Below are positions 1-11,826 of a stretch of 64,000 bases of DNA, piece after piece (the stretch's first letter is position 1; each line of letters starts with the position of its first letter). The stretch is from Capitulum mitella. Lineage: Eukaryota; Arthropoda; Thecostraca; Pollicipedomorpha; Pollicipedidae. The notes below the pieces were generated by a model, which saw nothing but the letters and a program-made list of their open reading frames with translations, searched no databases and was not told the origin of the DNA. Location of the stretch: the NCBI GenBank assembly GCA_030062745.1, contig CP099853.1:4315634-4379633 (forward strand), written 5' to 3'. The translations under genes were made by a program, and so were the position numbers.

Positions 1-399
1 TGCTGGCAGGGCCGGCCGTCACGTGACCACCTGTCACCGCCGCGGCGTCCGACACCCCGGCGGCACGCTCTCCCGGCGGACAGCTGCTGGCCGTCTAGCA
101 CGCGACAACGCGGACAGAGCGCCTCGGGAGCCGAAAGATCCCTGCCGCAGGTCTTCTGGGAACGGGCAGGCGGTCTGAGAGGCGGCTGACGCTCCCCGCC
201 GGCGGGCTGCTGCCCCCTCCGCTCTGCTCGGCGTCTCCCGAGCGGGTGTACGGCGAGGTTATGGAGCCTTCCCGGAGCCTCTCAGTTACAGAATACGAGC
301 TTTGAAGCCCGAAGCCGTCTAAGTGCGTCCTCGTCCGCCGCCGAATTCTCAGAGTGAGAGTCTTGAGCGGCTATTCAGGAATTTCCCGGACTGCGGCTG

Positions 400-1010
400 A
401 AGAATGCCAACTGTTAGCTGAGCTTCCCTCGATCGCCAGCTGGCCGCCAGCTGAGCGTCAACTGATTGACGGCTGAGCTTCTGTTGAACGAGAGCTGGAC
501 GTCGGCAGTGTGTCAGCCGATATGCATCCGGCCGTCATCCGACCTCATTTGCTAGTAGGCTGAAATGCTGTCCGTCAGTCGGCATTTCAGCGTCAGCCGA
601 CTGTCAGTTGGTCTGCATTTGACAGTCAGTTGTTTGCTGGCTGATTGTCAACTGATGAGCAATGCATAGCCAGCTACTTATCCATTAATCCGCGGTTGAC
701 CGTCCACTGTTTGCCACTTTATCTACAGTTCATCTGTATTTGACGGTCAGCTGCATGTCAGCTGACTGCCAGTTGCTTGCTCCCTAGCCGTCAGTCAGTC
801 TGCAGTTGCGCGTCAACTGCTCGCCAGCCGATCAGCAATTCATCTGCATCTGACAGTCAGCTGCCCGCCCTTTGTCCGTCAGCTGACCGTCCCCTGTCCA
901 TCGGTTACCAGTCCGCTGGGCGCCACCCAGCCGCGGCTGAGCCTCCGCCGACCCGCTGTTGATCAGCAATTGCAAGTCCGTCAGCCTATCGACTGGGCAT
1001 CAGTCGGCCT
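400..1010. repeat. Degenerate short-motif repeat rich in CAGCTG/CAGTTG
   Basis: Variants of CAGTCAGCTGACTG, GTCAACTGATC and CCGTCAGTCGGC recur every 15-40 bp without a clean period, as in an old decayed minisatellite. Many copies contain CAGCTG, CAACTG or CAGTTG, which fit the E-box consensus CANNTG. Confidence 0.7.
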
Positions 1011-1127
1011 GCAGTCGGTCCGCCGCTGATCCGCCGCTGATCCGGCGCTGATCCGGCGGCCGGTCGGGCGCCGGCCGGCCGGCCGGGCCGGGTCAGGGCC
1101 GGCAGTATTGATCGGCCATAGCGAGGC

Positions 1128-1163
1128 GGCCGGGCCGGGCCGGGCCGGGCCGGGCCGGGCCGG
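1128..1163. repeat. CGGGC microsatellite
   Basis: About seven head-to-tail CGGGC pentamers run into the (CGG)-rich sequence that follows. It lies within the last calcineurin intron of the window. Confidence 0.85.
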
Positions 1164-1681
1164 CGGCCGCCGCCGCTCCTCGGGCCGCGGCGAGCCGGCG
1201 CCCGGTGCCATGGGCGGACGCCGATCGATCGCCGACGAAGCCGCGTCGACGACGACAGAGCCGCGTCGACGACGACGGCGACGACGGCAGAGGTGGCAGG
1301 AGACAGAGAGGAACATAGGGACCGCGAGGACAGAGACGGAGGGGAACACAGCGACAGCGGCAGGAGTGGGGGCATGGATGGGAGCGGGGCTGAAGTGGAA
1401 CCAAGGTGTGGACCAGAAAGAAATGAATTTGGTCGGCAGGCGTGAAGAAAAACCGACAGCGAAATGGTGGCGTCATCAAACAAATGCGGACCAAGGGAAA
1501 GTACTCAGGGGAGGGGTGGGGGAGGGGTCACGAAAGATGAACGGACCGACAACGAAAGATGAACGGACAGAAAAAACAAACAAGCACATCAGCAATAGTG
1601 AACAACGTGTCAAAACTGGTCCGCCACCTCCCGCTGCTGACGACAGCGCGAGAGGCAGCGTCCCTGACTTCCATGGCTCAC

Positions 1682-1827
1682 CTTCCGTATGTCTTCTAAC
1701 GTGTGTATCTCTGGTGAGAGGCCGCCGTGCACGCAGAGGAACTGTTGGTTCATCAGCGCCGCCAGCGGCAGGCAGTCGAAGGCCTCCATGCACGCATCAT
1801 ACACCCGCTCCGTATACTTCATTTTAC
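1682..1827 (-). CDS. Calcineurin A catalytic subunit, exon with CVHGG motif
   Basis: The exon begins GT (completing Cys), then 48 codons: [48 protein letters not shown]. The His of CVHGG corresponds to human H199, a metal ligand; with the preceding exons five of the six active-site metal ligands lie in this window, the sixth (H281 region) being downstream. The acceptor is GTCCGCAG/GTAAAATG at 1828 and the donor is CGGAAG/GTGAGCC at 1681, phase 0. Met in KMKY replaces the usual Ile of KIKY, a conservative change. The next exon (expected LDRFKEPPA and the LWSDP motif) is not in bases 1-1681, so the rest of the catalytic domain, the calcineurin-B-binding helix, the calmodulin-binding segment and the autoinhibitory domain are outside the window. 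Confidence 0.97.
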
Positions 1828-4372
1828 CTGCGGACGGGCGCCATGACGACGGTCAGCTGGGCGCAGCGGATTCCGACTTTGACCCGGGCTTCGATTTAAT
1901 GCTCATCACCACGGGTGGGACTATGTCCGTATTACTGAGGCTGGCGGGCATATTTTAGGTTCAGTCTTTCCATGCAATGCCTTAAGCTCCATGTTCACGG
2001 CCATTAGTCTCAAATGGGCAACAACAAAAGTGCAGGTGGTTGCACCCCTGATCATATACATAAATGAAGCAGGAGCCACAATGCAACGTCAAACTTGAAA
2101 AATTACGACGGCACAAAACCAGAACGGATCGGCTACGGCACGATGCCCTACGACGCGCCATTCTGTCGATTACAGAAATGTCAGCGTGACTCTTCATCGC
2201 TCAGACACGACCATCAACCATGGCTACAACCCGTGACCAGCAGTTCGGAACGATACCCTTTCTCGAAAAACTTCACAAAGACTACAACTGAGCGCAAGGC
2301 TACCCACAAACACAGCTTAAATGTACCCTGCCATATGGTGGCAGTTAAATCTCCCATCCCGATCAGATGACATGGCATGACCAGATTCATCATTTTAGCC
2401 AATATGCGCAGCGCGCCATCCAGACCCAGCCAGGGTGGGCAAACACACGACATGGGAACGACGCATATCCCACATACGTCCTGCCGAAGTTCAAGCACTC
2501 ACGTACACCATGTTCTCGTCCTTTTCACCAGCACGTCCACAAGTCTACATATACAGACCTTTCGCATGCATAGGTTGTCGGCACAATGCGTTGCCACCGA
2601 AGGACAACGTTGGCCCGTAAACTCGCACAAAGGACATTCCTCTGCAGAAAAGACACCGCTCTGAACCAAGGCACGCCAGCATGCCCCACGTGCAAAACAG
2701 ACATCACGTCCGTTCTCGACTCGTCGAGATGCCGAGCAGGCAGCCCCCCGGGTCTCCCTTAGAGGTGCTCCACATCACCTAATCAACACATCACACCTCC
2801 CGCTCCGCCTGACCAACAATGCGGTGGATCACCCTCCAAGGGGCGAGGGGGGGGGGGGGTTTACGAACATCCCGCGGTAACAGCCGGCACCCTGACCGAC
2901 CACTCCCACTGAGTTCGGCATCAGGAGGTCCACAGCAAGGAAACATTTCTCATCACAGGACCTGATCAGAGCTGACGGTACACGGCGGAAGTGGGAACAT
3001 TATCCTCAACCACCCTGCATACAGCCAGCCAGCAGAAACAACTGGCGCCATAGACAACGGCCCAAGCCCGCAACGAAGCGAACTAGTCTGTGCCTCACGC
3101 GGGCAGCCTCATCCAGACAGTAAAGAGAACAGACTTGTGGGTCGTGCCGTGCACGCTTTCACGAAGTGAAAACGTGCACATTACGGGAGCATGACAACAG
3201 TTCATTACTGGAATGTGAGCAAAGCAGGTTGTAAACAACTGCACATTCCAGTAAACAAAAACAGACTGCCTCTTCCTGAATGACGATTTTTTCATTAAGC
3301 GTTTTGGCATCTGTCCCTTTAAAATTCCTAAACGACACGTCCACAGCTGTGCTGTACTTGAGACAAACCCCATTCGTAAGACAAAACACGTTAACGCCAT
3401 CCCATTTCCGCTCATCATTTCCAGCCAGCATTACTCAAAGCCCCCCCACACCGATCGCCTCCCGTCCAGCCGCCACCTCGCGCCGTGGCCCGGACAATCC
3501 CGTCACGCCGGTGCCGTCAATCACACCGCCCGCCGTCACCGCCGAACCCATCCCGCCCACCGAGCCGCGGCCACCGGACGGCCACAGGTGGTTGGTGGCG
3601 CGCCAGCGGGGGTTCCGCGCTGGCCCGCCGCCGCCTGCGCACGGCAGCGATACTGTCCCGCAGGGCCCGCAGCTGTCCGGACACAGTGCCCGGCGTGGGG
3701 CGGCAATGCCCGGAGGTGCTGTTCCGCGCGACACATCAATGCCCGGAGGTGCTGTTCCGCGCGACACATCAATGCCCGGAGGTGCTGTTCCCCGAAGGCG
3801 TCCGGAACGCTCAGATACGCCTGCTGTTTTGCAGGTCGGGGGAAGAGGCACTGCCCCAACGGCTAAAGACCGACTGAGCTGCCGGCTACAAACATACTGT
3901 GGTACCAGGCACACACATACAGACAAGATCACAGTCAGGCAACACACAACACTCGCTGAACAGACACAACAACATCCCACTAACGGATACACTGACGTTC
4001 AGCCACCTGACACATTCGAAACCGCCAAACCGACTCGCACGCGGCAGACAAACTCAGGCTACTGAGTGTGGCCTGCGTCTCCGCTCACCAGCGACCACTT
4101 CCTTCGCACACATGCAAGCACTCCTTCAAAAGATAGGCTAGTTGGATGTCACACTGTTTACTCTTGCCCAAAAGCCATACAGTACAACACGGGCTCCCAA
4201 TATCACCACACACCTATACACATATACCCACATACATGACCAACACATCACCAATACCACGGCACCCAGTACCGTCCCTCCGTGGACTCCACCACACCCA
4301 CGCGCGGCGCTCCGCCCTCTCTCCCAGAGTCAGAGTCGCCGCCGTCGCGCAGGTCCGACCCAAATGACTCAC
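1828..4372 (-). other. Calcineurin A intron, about 2.5 kb
   Basis: The intron is bounded by a GT donor at 4372 and an AG acceptor at 1828. It contains a run of about 14 G near 2846-2859, a 33-bp triple repeat (3705-3791) and otherwise ordinary unique sequence. No second gene was recognised inside it. Confidence 0.9.
3705..3791. repeat. 33-bp tandem repeat, 2.6 copies
   Basis: Units start at 3705, 3738 and 3771 with AATGCCCGGAGGTGCTGTTC; the first two are identical over all 33 bp. The unit is a multiple of three and free of stops, so it yields an 11-residue repeat (GGAVPRDTSMP) in one plus frame, but there is no sign that it is translated. Confidence 0.95.
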
Positions 4373-4484
4373 ACTCTTGCTTAAAGGTGAAGTACTCGGT
4401 GAGATGTCGGCACTCGTGATTTCCCCGCAGCAGGAACAGCGTGGTGGGATGGTTTATCTTTAACGTCCACAGGTACAACACACA
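4373..4484 (-). CDS. Calcineurin A catalytic subunit, exon with GNHE motif
   Basis: The exon carries 37 codons plus one base: [19 protein letters not shown], then [18 protein letters not shown] and the first T of a Cys codon. GNHE is the third PPP signature motif; its Asn and His correspond to human N150 (metal ligand) and H151 (the general acid paired with an Asp). The acceptor is a good polypyrimidine site, CTGTTTCAG, immediately above 4484. The donor is GAGT/GTGAGTCA, so the Cys codon is split T/GT with the next exon. The segment TLKINHPTT is the most variable part compared with other arthropod enzymes (Drosophila has SLKITYPQT from memory); the rest is nearly invariant. Confidence 0.97.
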
Positions 4485-7400
4485 CTGAAACAGAGCGACG
4501 CGCGGTTAGCGCCCGCCACACGGGTCCTGGCGCGCATCACACGGACGTGCAACTCCCGCAACATGCCAAGCAGGCGGCAAACGCACCAACTGCTTCACTG
4601 CTCATGGAGGAAGAGGCCAATGTTGAGTGATGGCTACAACACGCAACTGGAGCCGTCCGTTCTCAGGATAAGGTCGACGAGTCACGCTCATGCCATTCAC
4701 GGGTTCAACAAATCAGGTTCGGAGAGGTAGCATTCACCCCATTCACCGTACATGGCTTACAACTTCGAATCCGAACAGAAAAACGCTGCGGAAGGACACG
4801 ATTCGCATGTTTTCCTCCATGATGGTCATCGATCGAGACAGCCCAGGAACAATTTGAATTATTCGATGTCATGTCTGGAGCCCAACTGGCATGCTGCCAT
4901 AACTCTACTCGACAATGTGCTCAGCCTCGGGGCAGAGGAAATAACGAAGCTTTTCCTTTACCCGGCGTCCGGCGTACAGACGAAGCACCACTAGAAATGC
5001 CAAACCAAAGTTCTCGAATTCCAACGTCCGCGTAAATCTTCGGGCCTCAGAGTATCCCGGTGCCAGTAACTCAGTAAAACTAGTTACCAAGTTGTCACTT
5101 ATCACGAGTTCCACAACATCGTCCCATACGTAAGTCACAAATCACCGTCCAGCCACCACATACAACCGCACCATCAGCCAATCGCAGCCCCATATCGCCA
5201 CAGTCCATCAGCCCCCAACAACGCTGTCTGAAAACCCGGAGCCGGTCAATCACGGCACTGCAGCAGCATCCTCGGCACCATAGCGTGAGCCCGAAAATCA
5301 CAGTCGCGACCCATCAAAACACCAGCCGCACAAAGCCAGCTTTCAAAGCCTTTCCGTGGTCCGGGCCGCAGGTCCAGCGCCATAATCCAGGACAATGCCG
5401 CCCGAATCCGTCAAAACAGAATAATGAGTTCGGCGGTCACGAACAGCGTCCCCGGCAGGCGCCGCGTGCGGCCGCCGTCAAAGTGCGAGGGACACGGACA
5501 TATGCGCCAGAAATGGCCACAAACGGACAAGAACATAATGCGACGGACACGGTCGGAAGAGGACAAGGCCGGATATAGCCAAAGATGCAGGAGCGGACAC
5601 CAACGTAGTGCCTCGGAAGACATGGACGCGGACACGGACACAGACGTCGGAGCGGACACAACACGGCTGATGAGGACACTCGGACAACGGACGGCGCCCG
5701 GGCACGGACGTCTATCGAGGACAACAGACGGATGACAGATGGGTGACAGATAGCTGGCTGACAGATGACGGACAGTGACTGACAGGCGAGACGGAAAACA
5801 GACGGAAGACAGACGAACAACGGACGGACGACAGATGGACGACGAATGACTGACGGATGACAGACATCTGATTGACGGCTGACAGATGGGCGATTGACGG
5901 AAGATAGACGGATGACAGACGGACGACAGACGGCTGACAGACGGGCGATAGACGGATAACAGGAGGACGACAGATGGATGGCAGACGGACGCTAGACGGA
6001 TGAAAGACGGACGACAGGCGGATGACATACGAATGACATGCGGATGACAGATAGATGACATACGGACGCCAGGCGGCTGGCCGATCGGCGACAAACAGAC
6101 CACAGACAGGCCGGACAAACAAGTTCCCGCCAGCCCACACCCCGGCCTCCGTCGCCTGATGAGTTTCCAAATGTCAACAGCGACCCCACTTCCCACTCAA
6201 CAACGCCGCACGCACTCACCGGCGCCGAACACGTCACCCGCGCCGCGTTTCGCCGCGGAAACCCCACGAACAAAATGGCGGCGCAGCGGGCCGCGACAAA
6301 GGTGCCGGGTCGCAGCTGGCGTCGTCCGCCGCCAAACGCCGTCGTTTATCACCCGATTTCATGAACGCTTTCAGCCGCTTGGCAGGCACCGAGCGCTTAA
6401 TGTTCACCGCCGCCAGTCGCATACACCGTGTTCGTGACACTAACGTCGATCTAGCCCGGCGATATTTCGACTAACTATACCCGCTGAGCCCTCCGGGGGC
6501 CAAATTGCACCTCTGCTACGTTGCTGAACGCGGCGTTCCCCGCCGACCGACGTCGCGATCGAACGCAGCAAGACGCATTAGCAAGCAACTCAGCATAATA
6601 TTTAATTTGGGTTCATGGGTTTGCCTACTTCCCTATCAAATTATCGTGCTCTAATCGACAGCCCTGCGAGACTATTCAATGCCGCCGGTATCCAATCCGA
6701 ACCTCACTACCCGTCCACGCCATCATCAGATGCCGCTCAAGGTCAAGCTCTTCACCGGTAGGCTGTGCCGCATAGCATCCGTGCACACGAAATAGCCTGC
6801 CCACCAGGCGTTCGCCAAACGTCGCTTTCAAACGGAAGCAACGGCCTTTTCGGAAGTGGATTTCCCTCCAGAATGACGGGTTGACAGCTTGCTGGCGCTG
6901 TAGTGTTCAGCACACATGTTCGATTGGGCTTAGAAGCATTAGCGGCCAAAGCTGGCAATTTCACAGTCCACGGAAGCTGCGACGAAAACGCTCTGGAGTC
7001 GCTTTCAAACGGCAGACACTAGTGATATCGCGCAGTGTAGATATCACGGGGAAGTATTGCGCACAGGACGTTAAACAAATCTGTTTATCACACGTCAAAC
7101 AGTCAAAAGAAGGAAAGCCGACGCCAGCAACATGAAACAGTACTTACCTCGGATCACTGGTGGATCCAAATCATGTGCTCCAGGGGGGAGCGGGGATCTC
7201 CGATTGAGTAGACTAACCTACCACCAAATGCTGGCTTTTCCTTGGATTTCGACCCCTTTGGAACATCAACACGCATATGCATGGCTGGCGATTTCTGGGC
7301 GATGAGCGGGGGCCCGGGCCCCCGAATATTACGGGATTTTAACATAACGCCTCCGGCAATGACTGGAAAGAAACTGTCAGAATCCCTATATGGGTCCCGC

Positions 7401-9390
7401 TGAATATTACGAAACCTCCAACCAAGTGTATCTGTTTTTCCCAAAACAAAATACCTACAATTTCCATCGGAAAAGAGGGGCATATGACATGATGGCCCTG
7501 GGTTTTTCCGACGAAAGGAAGACCAAACCCACGATAGCTCCCCCGGACGCGCCAGTGCAGACGGTGGATTATAGTGAAGGGGGACAGGGGGCCGCTGCTC
7601 CCATCTCCAGTAGACATGCAACATTAACCCTATGACCTTGTATACAAAGAAAGGAGTTAAAAAATCGGCCTGCCCCCCATCTCTAGAGAAGCTCCGCGCC
7701 ACTGCGCCAGTGCATTCAGGCATCTTTTTCTTTTTGTTTCAAACGCACATCTTAATAGGGTTGGGTTAGAGGGCATAGCGCCTCACTCTTCAGGACTGGC
7801 GCTGCAGGAAACGCAGAGCCTCAAAATCTACCACTGCACTTAACCCACCCCTTCAATGTCCCTACAGCTAAAGACTGCATAAAATGGTTCGCATATATCC
7901 CATTCCGAATGAGTATTCTACGCCACCTCTGGGCTCTGGCGTAATTTCCCCGCCGTCCACCCCTTAAACCTTCCTTGATGAAGACAACTTCAGTTCGGTC
8001 TACAGCTCCGACGTATAACCACAGCCCGAGGCGATTTAAATTCCGGCGGCATTTAACGTCAGCCTACGGCGGTGCGTGGCCCGCTCGGTGATTGGTCACT
8101 GCCAATGCGCGCGTTGCCATCGAAACCAACCGCTGCGGCGGGAAATCGGCACCGGAGGCGAACGTTGGAACCGTATCGGGATTATAATTATTAGAATCGT
8201 TTTATATGTATTGATATTACATTTCGGCAGGATTCATTAGGACGGTTGCAGTATGCCAGGCTGCGGAACAATTCGTTTCCCATCCCGGTCACCAGGCAAC
8301 GACAGAACACACTGCAGCTACGTCACGTGGTACCTCAATCTGCGCCGGTTTGGCAATACCCGCAAGCGAGCAACCCCGCCACATGTGACCGACGACAGAT
8401 GTTCGTTTTTGCGCTGAACATCTGCAGAGACGCAACTAGTCACGAGTGTCCTGCGAACAGACTTTTTCACACTAACACAAGCTCAACCCAATTTCGATCC
8501 CGACACATCTGTTCACGATTATGCCAAAGCACATCTGTAAACGACAATGACGCAGCAACGATGCGTTTGTTTGGGGAAGAAGCCCCCGCGACACGAGCCT
8601 CTCCACGCGACGTGACAACAAATGTGGCGTAACGCTGCGCAAGGCCGGACTCACCGGTGTGGATACCATTGTGATCAAGCCCGGCGGAACGCTGCCTGAT
8701 GGCCCACGCTATCTCAGGAAAAAGGCAGCTGTTGGCAGCTCCACTCTCCTGTTACCAGTCCAACACGCAGAACCCACCAAGGCGACAATGAGAAAGATAC
8801 TTCCCTAAAGGTAGGGATTTCGATACCCTCGACAAGTTTACCACTTTTGGCGTGGCTGGTAGGAATTCAAGCGACGATTTCTGCTCCATCGTCCGGAGTT
8901 CTAGAGCACATGCAACCAGCGCAGGTCTCGCACTGACACCTGGCCAGCGACGCAGCAACAGTCCCACCAGCAGCTGCATCCTTAGCAACATCTGTCCCAG
9001 CTCGGCGACCTAATGAGCCACAGATGCCGAACACACCAACCGCTGCCCGAGACAAACCACTGAAACGTGTCTGTCACCAGCACGGCAACCGTCGGCCCGT
9101 ACGAACCAACGCAGTGAGCCAGTCCTCCACACACCAACTGCTGGCCCGGAAAAACGACTTGCTCACTCGGCAACCGCGTATGATGCCAGTGCATGTGAGT
9201 TTCTTCTTTCTTCATGACGCTTAGAGCGTGCGAACGCGAATTCAGGCGAGGAAATCATCGAACGTGAAAAGCGCAAGCCACCACAGTCCGTTTTCACATA
9301 CCAATGGACAATGAACAACGCGGACAGTATAATGTTCCACGGATTTGTATCCGTGGTCAGGAATACCCGACATGGTCGCTGAGCACTCAC
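4485..9390 (-). other. Calcineurin A intron, about 4.9 kb
   Basis: The intron lies between a GAG/GTGAGT donor at 9390 and a TTTCAG acceptor at 4485. It holds a degenerate GACAGACGGATGAC-type array (about 5630-6110), a CpG-rich spot with AAAATGGCGGCG near 6284, and a longer open stretch at 7154-7723 (minus) with no recognisable domain. Near 8090-8130 a CpG-rich segment has an inverted CCAAT box (GATTGG) and an imperfect RFX-like site. Confidence 0.88.
5630..6110. repeat. Degenerate GACAGACGGATGA minisatellite
   Basis: Units of about 13-15 bp such as GACGGATGACAGACG and GATGACAGATGG recur with substitutions and small indels. The minus strand stays open for 261 codons across the array because most unit variants lack stops in that direction; the encoded VICHPSVIRLSS-type repeat is taken as an artefact. 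Confidence 0.85.
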
Positions 9391-9515
9391 CTCTATACTA
9401 AAGTATCCTCTGTCCACGTAGTCGCCGAGAAATAAGTATTTTGTGCTAGAGGGTGGACCTCCTACCTCGAACAGCTTCATGAGGTCATAGAACTGACCGT
9501 GGATGTCTCCACACA
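9391..9515 (-). CDS. Calcineurin A catalytic subunit, exon with GDIHG and GDYVDRG metal-binding motifs
   Basis: The exon encodes 41 whole codons starting with the last two bases of a Val codon: [19 protein letters not shown], then [27 protein letters not shown] and GDYVDRG are the first two signature motifs of the PPP-family metallophosphatases. The Asp and His of GDIHG and the first Asp of GDYVDRG correspond to human D90, H92 and D118, ligands of the active-site Fe/Zn pair. The acceptor is CTTCCACAG/TG at 9516 and the donor is GAG/GTGAGTGC at 9390, phase 0. The phase-1 join to the upstream exon rebuilds the codons for T-V-C-G-D exactly as in the family. No catalytic residue in this segment is altered. 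Confidence 0.97.
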
Positions 9516-10880
9516 CTGTGGAAGGACGCGAACCAGCCAGTGTCAGCGCAGTGGACAAGTTCACATATCGAACACCGATCAACAGAAACGGTATTTCTGG
9601 CCCAGGGCTTCAAGAATTTAAAGATATGGGTCAGCACCGTCGTGAGGCTGTGAGCGTTCTAGACACAAACTGTGGGGAACAACCATGCATTGTGGACGAG
9701 GGTCTGTCGGCTCTAAAAACATCGTGAAGCGTCAAACATCAGGTCTCCCAGGAAAACAGGACACGCCATTCTATTCTGAACCAAGCCAGCAACGACCAAT
9801 CCATTTCCGTTCGCCGAATGTTTTCACAGCGACACTTGGTACGGAGCACGGCAATCAAGGAAATGACAGTGGACCATCAGAGGTACAACACAATGCAGGA
9901 CGGGGAGGGGGGCGGGGGTGGAGGTAATTCCAGGAGAAGCCGCATGACGACCGTGACTATTGATGAGTCACGGTGAATCTCAGCGGTCACCGCAACAACA
10001 GAGCAAACATGGCATCGAACAAAAGTACAATGGTCAGCACGACAATGGCCAGCAAGTCCATCCCTTCCGGTTTCAAACTTCGTGACGTCAAAATCAATCG
10101 TAGTGACGACGTCATGTGTGTGGGGAGAGGGGTGCGGGGAAGCAAAGCTGTTATACCTGGTCCATGGAGAATCGATTAAAGTCCCCGACGCTGGATGAAA
10201 TGAAATACCCTTAAACGGTTTCTGCACCTCTCTCCCACAGGCAAAAAGCTGCCAAAGCCTTATCGGACACACAACCACAAAACATTTTATCACCACTCCT
10301 TCCACAAAAAATAAGCCACCAATGCCTTACCGGGCACAACCTGACCGCAGCGCCACCTCTTCCAACGCTCCCAAAAAACACAATATGCCGTCACTGCCAT
10401 CACTAGGCAATGGTGCTCATCGCAAAATGCTTGACAAAACGTCACTGCCATCACTACGTCTATCTATCGAAGAGCACCACTGCCGGGCAGTCGTTACCCA
10501 TTCATTCATATTAGCTTTATCCAACACACTGCCACTTAAAGTCGCACCCATTTCTCTCGCACAGCAAGCGGGGGGGGGCACCAGGAAGGGAATAAATATG
10601 CAAATAACAGCACTTCGCTTTTCAGACCTCCGTTCAGTACCAACTAGTGCCTCTCCGTCCCCGTCATTGCCGAACTCTCGCCGAAAACAACACTCCCTCA
10701 CAAACCCACTCCCACTGCACTACCCTGGTCACACAGACCCCCCTCGAGCGCCGGCCCCCCAGAACGGCGACGGACGGGGCCCGAAATACCGACGGCCGGG
10801 TCGGTTTTAGCCGGCGGAGCGGCCGCGTCGGGGCCGACGCGGCCGCCCGACGACTGCCCGCTATTTCCAGCCGGCGATCC

Positions 10881-10984
10881 ATACAGGTGGCCGGGCCTCG
10901 ATCGCCGAACGGAGACCGCAGGTGAAGCCGGCATACAGGTGGCCGGGCCTCGATCGCCGAACGGAGACCGGCCCGCCGCCGGCC
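10881..10984. repeat. 52-bp direct duplication next to the 61-bp array
   Basis: ATACAGGTGGCCGGGCCTCG begins at 10881 and again at 10933, and the match continues through CGATCGCCGAACGGAGACCG. It abuts the start of the 61-bp array and shares its CAGGTG core, so it may be an earlier stage of the same expansion. Confidence 0.85.
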
Positions 10985-11000
10985 GCAGGCGAAGCCGGCA

Positions 11001-11826
11001 GAGACTGGCCTCTGTACGGACAGGTGAGGCCGCAGAGCGTACGGAACAGGTGAGGATGGCGGAGACTGGTCTCTGTACGGACAGGTGAGGCCGCAGAGCG
11101 TACGGAACAGGTGAGGATGGCGGAGACTGGTCTCTGTACGGACAGGTGAGGCCGCACAGCGTACGGAACAGGTGAGGACGGCGGAGACTGGTCTCTGTAC
11201 GGACAGGTGAGGATGGCGGAGACTGGTCTCTGTACGGACAGGTGAGGCCGCAGAGCGTACGGAACAGGTGAGGACGGCGGAGACTGGTCTCTGTACGGAC
11301 AGGTGAGGATGGCGGAGACTGGTCTCTGTACGGGACAGGTGAGGATGGCGGAGACTGGTCTCTGTACGGACAGGTGAGGCCGCAGAGCGTACGGAACAGG
11401 TGAGGATGGCGGAGACTGGTCTCTGTACGGGACAGGTGAGGATGGCGGAGACTGGCCTCTGTACGGACAGGTGAGGCCGCAGAGCGTACGGAACAGGTGA
11501 GGATGGCGGAGACTGGTCTCTGTACGGCCAGGTGAGGCCGCAGAGCGTACGAAACAGGTGAGGATGGCGGAGACTGGTCTCTGTACGGGACAGGTGAGGC
11601 CGCAGAGCGTACGAAACAGGTGAGGATGGCGGAGACTGGTCTCTGTACGGGACAGGTGAGGCCGCAGAGCGTACGAAACAGGTGAGGATGGCGGAGACTG
11701 GCCTCTGTACGGACAGGTGAGGCCGCAGAGCGTACGAAACAGGTGAAGCCGACGGAGACTGGCCTTTGTACGGACAGGTGAGGCCGCAGAGCGTACGAAA
11801 CAGGTGAGGATGGCGGAGACTGGTCC
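11001..11826. repeat. 61-bp composite minisatellite with repeated CAGGTGAGG
   Basis: The array is built from two half-units. Half A (about 32 bp) starts GAGACTGGTCTCTGTACGG and ends ACAGGTGAGG; half B (about 30 bp) starts GCCGCAGAGCGTACG and also ends ACAGGTGAGG. I count about 16 A and 11 B halves, mostly alternating AB (61-62 bp) but with A-A runs near 11209 and 11310-11349. Both halves finish with a CAGGTGAGG-type core. On the minus strand the array stays open in two frames for 400 and 442 codons because the unit lacks stops; no protein is proposed. It lies inside a calcineurin A intron. Confidence 0.97.

Larger units (their letters stand above)
1..1681 (-). other. Calcineurin A intron, 3' part of gene runs off the window
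   Basis: This is intronic in the minus-strand gene. Bases 1-400 are G+C-rich with nothing recognised. Then come a degenerate GTCAGCTGAC-type repeat (about 400-1010), a CGGGC microsatellite (1128-1163) and plain sequence to the donor at 1681. Searching the minus strand by eye for the expected next exon found nothing, so this intron exceeds 1.68 kb. Confidence 0.85.

Noticed and set aside
5411-6196. Minus-strand frame of 261 codons with VICHPSVIRLSS-type repeats
   Set aside because: It coincides with the degenerate GACAGACGGATGA array in an intron.
7148-7723. Minus-strand open frame of 189 codons near a strong GAG/GTAAGT donor (at 7148) as an extra calcineurin or nested exon
   Set aside because: The long frame stops before the donor, the frame that reaches the donor is short, no domain is recognisable, and calcineurin exons join without it in the correct phase.
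7625-7770. TTAACCCTATGACC followed by AATAGGGTTGGGTTA as another TTAA-flanked element
   Set aside because: The inner bases do not match as inverted repeats and the interval is too short to judge.
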